NCBI GenBank assembly: GCA_023460085.1
Contig: JAEWRI010000034.1
Span: forward strand, 49,244 to 113,243
Length of the DNA stretch: 64,000 nt
Direction: 5' to 3'
Source of the DNA: Bacillota bacterium
Lineage (GTDB): Bacteria > Bacillota > Clostridia > Christensenellales > SZUA-584
Of the stretch, positions 60,485 through 64,000 are shown in pieces (within the stretch, counting starts at the first letter, position 1; each line of letters starts with the position of its first letter). The notes below the pieces were generated by a model. It was not told where the DNA came from, searched no databases, and saw nothing but the letters and a program-made list of their open reading frames with translations. The translations under genes and the position numbers were made by a program.

Positions 60485-60955
60485 ATGCCAAGACGCGGAG
60501 GCGCTCCGAAGCATGATGTTCTGCCTGACCCGATATATCATTCTACCGTTGTGACGAAGCTGGTTAACCAGATCATGTTCGACGGAAAGAAAGGGACGGC
60601 GCAGACAATCTGCTACGACGCTTTTAATATCATTAAGGAAAAGCTGAGCCTGGAGCCTTTGGAAGTCTTTGAGAAGGCAATGAGTAACATCATGCCGGTA
60701 CTCGAAGTCAAGGCGCGCAGGGTCGGCGGCGCTACCTATCAGGTGCCTATTGAGGTGCGGCCGGAAAGACGGCAGACGCTGGGCATCCGGTGGTTGGTGG
60801 CGAATACACGCAAGAGAAGCGAGAGAACGGCAAAACAGCGGCTCGCTGCTGAAATTATGGATGCCTACAACGGCGCCGGCGGCAGCGTGAAAAAGCGCGA
60901 AGATATGCACAAGATGGCGGAAGCCAACAAGGCATTTGCGCATTATCGCTGGTAG
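60485..60955 (+). CDS. rpsG: Ribosomal protein S7
   Basis: 156 residues, full length. MPRRGGAPKHDVLPDPIYHS at the start, VNQIMFDGKKGTAQTICYDAF, VKARRVGGATYQVPIEVRPERR and HKMAEANKAFAHYRW at the end are diagnostic. It nucleates assembly of the 30S head. GGAGGAGAAACC before ATG 60485 is a strong ribosome binding site. Genes rpsL, rpsG, fusA and tuf follow the standard str order. Confidence 0.98.
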   Translation: MPRRGGAPKHDVLPDPIYHSTVVTKLVNQIMFDGKKGTAQTICYDAFNIIKEKLSLEPLEVFEKAMSNIMPVLEVKARRVGGATYQVPIEVRPERRQTLGIRWLVANTRKRSERTAKQRLAAEIMDAYNGAGGSVKKREDMHKMAEANKAFAHYRW

Positions 60956-60970
60956 CCTGAGGAGGAGACT

Positions 60971-63034
60971 TTGTCCAGAAAATACCCGCTGGAAAAAACA
61001 AGAAATATTGGCATCATGGCGCATATCGACGCGGGCAAAACGACCACGACGGAACGCGTGCTGTTCTATACGGGCCGCACGTACAAGCTGGGCGAGGTGC
61101 ACGATGGCGACGCTGTTATGGACTGGATGGAGCAGGAGCAGGAGCGTGGCATTACGATCACGTCTGCTGCCACCACCACGGTCTGGCGCGACCATGGCAT
61201 TAACATCATTGACACACCCGGCCACGTTGACTTTACGGTGGAGGTCGAACGCTCTTTGCGCGTCTTGGATGGCGCTGTCGCGGTTTTCTGTGCAAAGGGC
61301 GGCGTAGAGCCGCAGTCCGAGACGGTGTGGCGGCAGGCCAGCAAGTATCACGTGCCGCGCATCGCGTATGTCAATAAAATGGACATCATGGGCGCCGACT
61401 TTTTCAATGTCGTCGCCATGATGAGAGACCGGCTGAAGGCCAACCCTGTGCCCATACAGCTGCCCATCGGGGCCGAAGAGAACTTTGTCGGAATGGTGGA
61501 TCTGATCGAGATGAACGCCATCATTTATGACGACGTGCTGGGCAAGGAGCTGGAGCGCGTTCCCATTCCTGACGCGATGAAGGAGCTTGCGGCGGAATAC
61601 CGCGAGAAGCTCATCGAATCGGCTGCGGAGCACGACGATAAGCTGCTGGAGAAGTTCTTTGAGGGTGCAGAGATTACCCGTGACGAACTGATTGCGGCTA
61701 TCCGTAAGGCTACCATCGCGCTGGATATGGTGCCGGTGACGTGCGGCTCGTCGTACCGCAACAAGGGAGTTCAGCCTCTGCTGGATGCCATTGTAGACTT
61801 TATGCCTTCGCCGCTGGACATCCCGCCTGTCACGGGGATGAACAGCAAAGGCGAGGAAGAGGAGCGCAAGGCGGACGACGCCGCGCCGTTTGCGGCACTG
61901 GCGTTTAAGATCATGCAGGATCCGTTCGTCGGAAAGCTGGCGTTTATTCGCGTGTATTCAGGCACTTTGAGGTCCGGATCGACCGTCTATAACTCCACGA
62001 AAGACAAGAGGGAGCGTATCGGACGGCTGCTGCAGATGCACGCCAACGCGCGAGAGGAAATCGAAGAGGTGCATGCGGGCGATATCGCTGCCGTGGTGGG
62101 CTGCAAGCTTATCGGCACGGGCGATACGCTGTGTGACGACAAGCACCCCGTCGTACTCGAGAAAATGGAATTCCCCAAGCCCGTTATCGAGGTGGCTATA
62201 GAGCCCAAGACGAAGGCGGGTCAGGAGAAAATGGCGATAGCGCTGCAGCGTCTTTCAGAGGAAGATCCGACGTTCCGTACCTATACGGACGCGGAGACGG
62301 GGCAGACGATTATCGCGGGTATGGGTGAGCTGCACCTGGAAATCATCGTGGACCGCATGATGCGCGAGTACAAGGTGGAAGCCAAAGTCGGCAAGCCGCA
62401 GGTTTCGTACCGTGAAACACTGACGAAGCCGGTGAAGGCTGTCGGCATGTACAAGAAGCAGACGGGCGGACGCGGCCAGTACGGTCATGCCGTTATCGAG
62501 CTGGAGCCGCTGCCCCCGGGCACGGGCTTCGAGTTCGTCGACAAGGTTGTGGGCGGCGCAGTGCCGAAAGAGTACATCCCCGCGGTGGGTCAGGGTATCG
62601 AAGAAGCCGCGAAGAACGGTGTTATCGCGGGTTACGAAGTGGTGGATTTCCGTGCCACGCTGGTGGACGGCAGCTATCACGAGGTGGACTCCTCCGAAAT
62701 CGCGTTCAAGATTGCGGGTTCGATGGCCTTCAAAGAGGGTATGCACAAGGCAGCCCCGGTGATTTTAGAGCCTATTATGTCGGTGGAAGTGCTGATGCCG
62801 GAGGAATATCTCGGTGATGTAATGGGCAACCTGAATGCACGCCGCGGGCGTATCGAAGGCACCGAAATCCGTGCGGGCTCGCAGGCTATCCGTGCGATGG
62901 TACCGCTGTCGGAGATGTTTGGCTACGCGACGGATCTTCGGAGCCGTACGCAGGGCCGCGGCATGTTCACGATGCAGTTTTCGCATTACAGCGAGGTGCC
63001 GAAAAGCCTTGCTGAAAAGATTACCGGAGGCTGA
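60971..63034 (+). CDS. fusA: Elongation factor G
   Basis: 687 residues, normal for translocase EF-G. The G domain has AHIDAGKTTTTERVLF (P loop), RGITITSAATT (switch I), DTPGHVDF and NKMD. Domains II to V follow, with GGRGQYGHAVIELEPL (domain IV tip area) and GNLNARRGRI. It starts at TTG 60971 behind AGGAGGAG, the start shown by alignment with the conserved RKYPLEKTRNIGIMAHIDAGK. The codon choice here is mixed, unlike the end of the following tuf. Confidence 0.97.
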   Translation: MSRKYPLEKTRNIGIMAHIDAGKTTTTERVLFYTGRTYKLGEVHDGDAVMDWMEQEQERGITITSAATTTVWRDHGINIIDTPGHVDFTVEVERSLRVLDGAVAVFCAKGGVEPQSETVWRQASKYHVPRIAYVNKMDIMGADFFNVVAMMRDRLKANPVPIQLPIGAEENFVGMVDLIEMNAIIYDDVLGKELERVPIPDAMKELAAEYREKLIESAAEHDDKLLEKFFEGAEITRDELIAAIRKATIALDMVPVTCGSSYRNKGVQPLLDAIVDFMPSPLDIPPVTGMNSKGEEEERKADDAAPFAALAFKIMQDPFVGKLAFIRVYSGTLRSGSTVYNSTKDKRERIGRLLQMHANAREEIEEVHAGDIAAVVGCKLIGTGDTLCDDKHPVVLEKMEFPKPVIEVAIEPKTKAGQEKMAIALQRLSEEDPTFRTYTDAETGQTIIAGMGELHLEIIVDRMMREYKVEAKVGKPQVSYRETLTKPVKAVGMYKKQTGGRGQYGHAVIELEPLPPGTGFEFVDKVVGGAVPKEYIPAVGQGIEEAAKNGVIAGYEVVDFRATLVDGSYHEVDSSEIAFKIAGSMAFKEGMHKAAPVILEPIMSVEVLMPEEYLGDVMGNLNARRGRIEGTEIRAGSQAIRAMVPLSEMFGYATDLRSRTQGRGMFTMQFSHYSEVPKSLAEKITGG

Positions 63035-63077
63035 GCAAAGCCGAAGGAACGGCCTGAAGTGGCTTGAAAAAGCGCAT

Positions 63078-63106
63078 TTGACAGGCCATAAAAGAACGTT
63101 TAAAAT
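63078..63106 (+). promoter_or_regulatory. Internal sigma-A promoter upstream of tuf
   Basis: Perfect TTGACA (63078-63083), 17 bases, TAAAAT (63101-63106), in the 101-base gap between fusA and tuf, about 30 bases before the tuf start. Confidence 0.75.
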
Positions 63107-63135
63107 GATCAAAGAATGATTAGGAGGAGAAACCC

Positions 63136-64000
<865 letters not shown>

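Overview
The window reads as a chromosomal segment of a GC-rich, strictly anaerobic, Gram-positive-type bacterium of the Clostridia. I infer this from the Firmicutes-style PurR, KtrAB-type potassium uptake, the yerC/pcrA/ligA cluster, an LCP cell-wall ligase, lipoproteins with clear lipoboxes, a PerR-like/superoxide reductase/rubrerythrin operon, and the rpoBC - L7Ae - rpsL - rpsG - fusA - tuf order. The family is not identifiable from sequence alone; a gut lineage such as Christensenellales is a guess. It is mostly core genome, with no phage, transposase, CRISPR array, rRNA or tRNA gene that I can see.

Layout. 1-7.3 kb: end of a HAD phosphatase gene, pth, mfd, a PrsA/SurA-like lipoprotein foldase, a flavin-binding protein and gpsA. 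7.3-12.9 kb: a PAS-GAF-GAF regulator (minus), a glycerol-1-phosphate dehydrogenase-like gene, purR (minus) and murC. 13-15.7 kb: an ECF sigma factor with an RsgI-like membrane anti-sigma factor carrying duplicated Fn3-like outer domains. 15.7-19.5 kb: a strong promoter, a yybP-ykoY (Mn2+) riboswitch with terminator, tandem 39-bp palindromic repeats, a P2-type cation ATPase and a PHP phosphatase. 19.6-21.8 kb: potassium uptake genes. 22.2-27.5 kb: a five-gene split glutamate synthase operon behind a leader with a possible attenuator. 27.5-33.7 kb: a lipoprotein, then a minus-strand group (LCP protein, small Cys-rich protein, tartrate dehydratase/fumarase subunits, membrane protein) and an NlpC/P60 hydrolase. 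33.9-35.4 kb: the oxygen-defence operon. 35.5-46.5 kb: a clostripain-like lipoprotein, OsmC, the ligA-pcrA-yerC-FAH cluster, an alpha/beta hydrolase, a double-OB SSB-like protein and a polysaccharide deacetylase. 46.7-51 kb: an O-antigen-ligase-like protein and rpsO-pnp. 51.2-64 kb: rpoB-rpoC, a zinc-ribbon membrane protein and the str operon.

How the parts connect. The best-supported regulatory element is the Mn2+ riboswitch before the ATPase: promoter, aptamer core, and mutually exclusive P1 and terminator helices can all be read directly. The PerR-like gene lies behind a promoter with a perfect palindrome just downstream of the -10, which suggests autoregulation. The window encodes an AraM-like glycerol-1-phosphate dehydrogenase but lacks pcrB in the yerC-pcrA slot where Bacillus keeps it.

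Caution for users: from about position 63403 to the end, codon usage inside tuf changes abruptly to almost purely G/C-ending codons. The last ~600 bases probably belong to another genome (a chimeric assembly join in a conserved gene) and should not be used to describe this organism.
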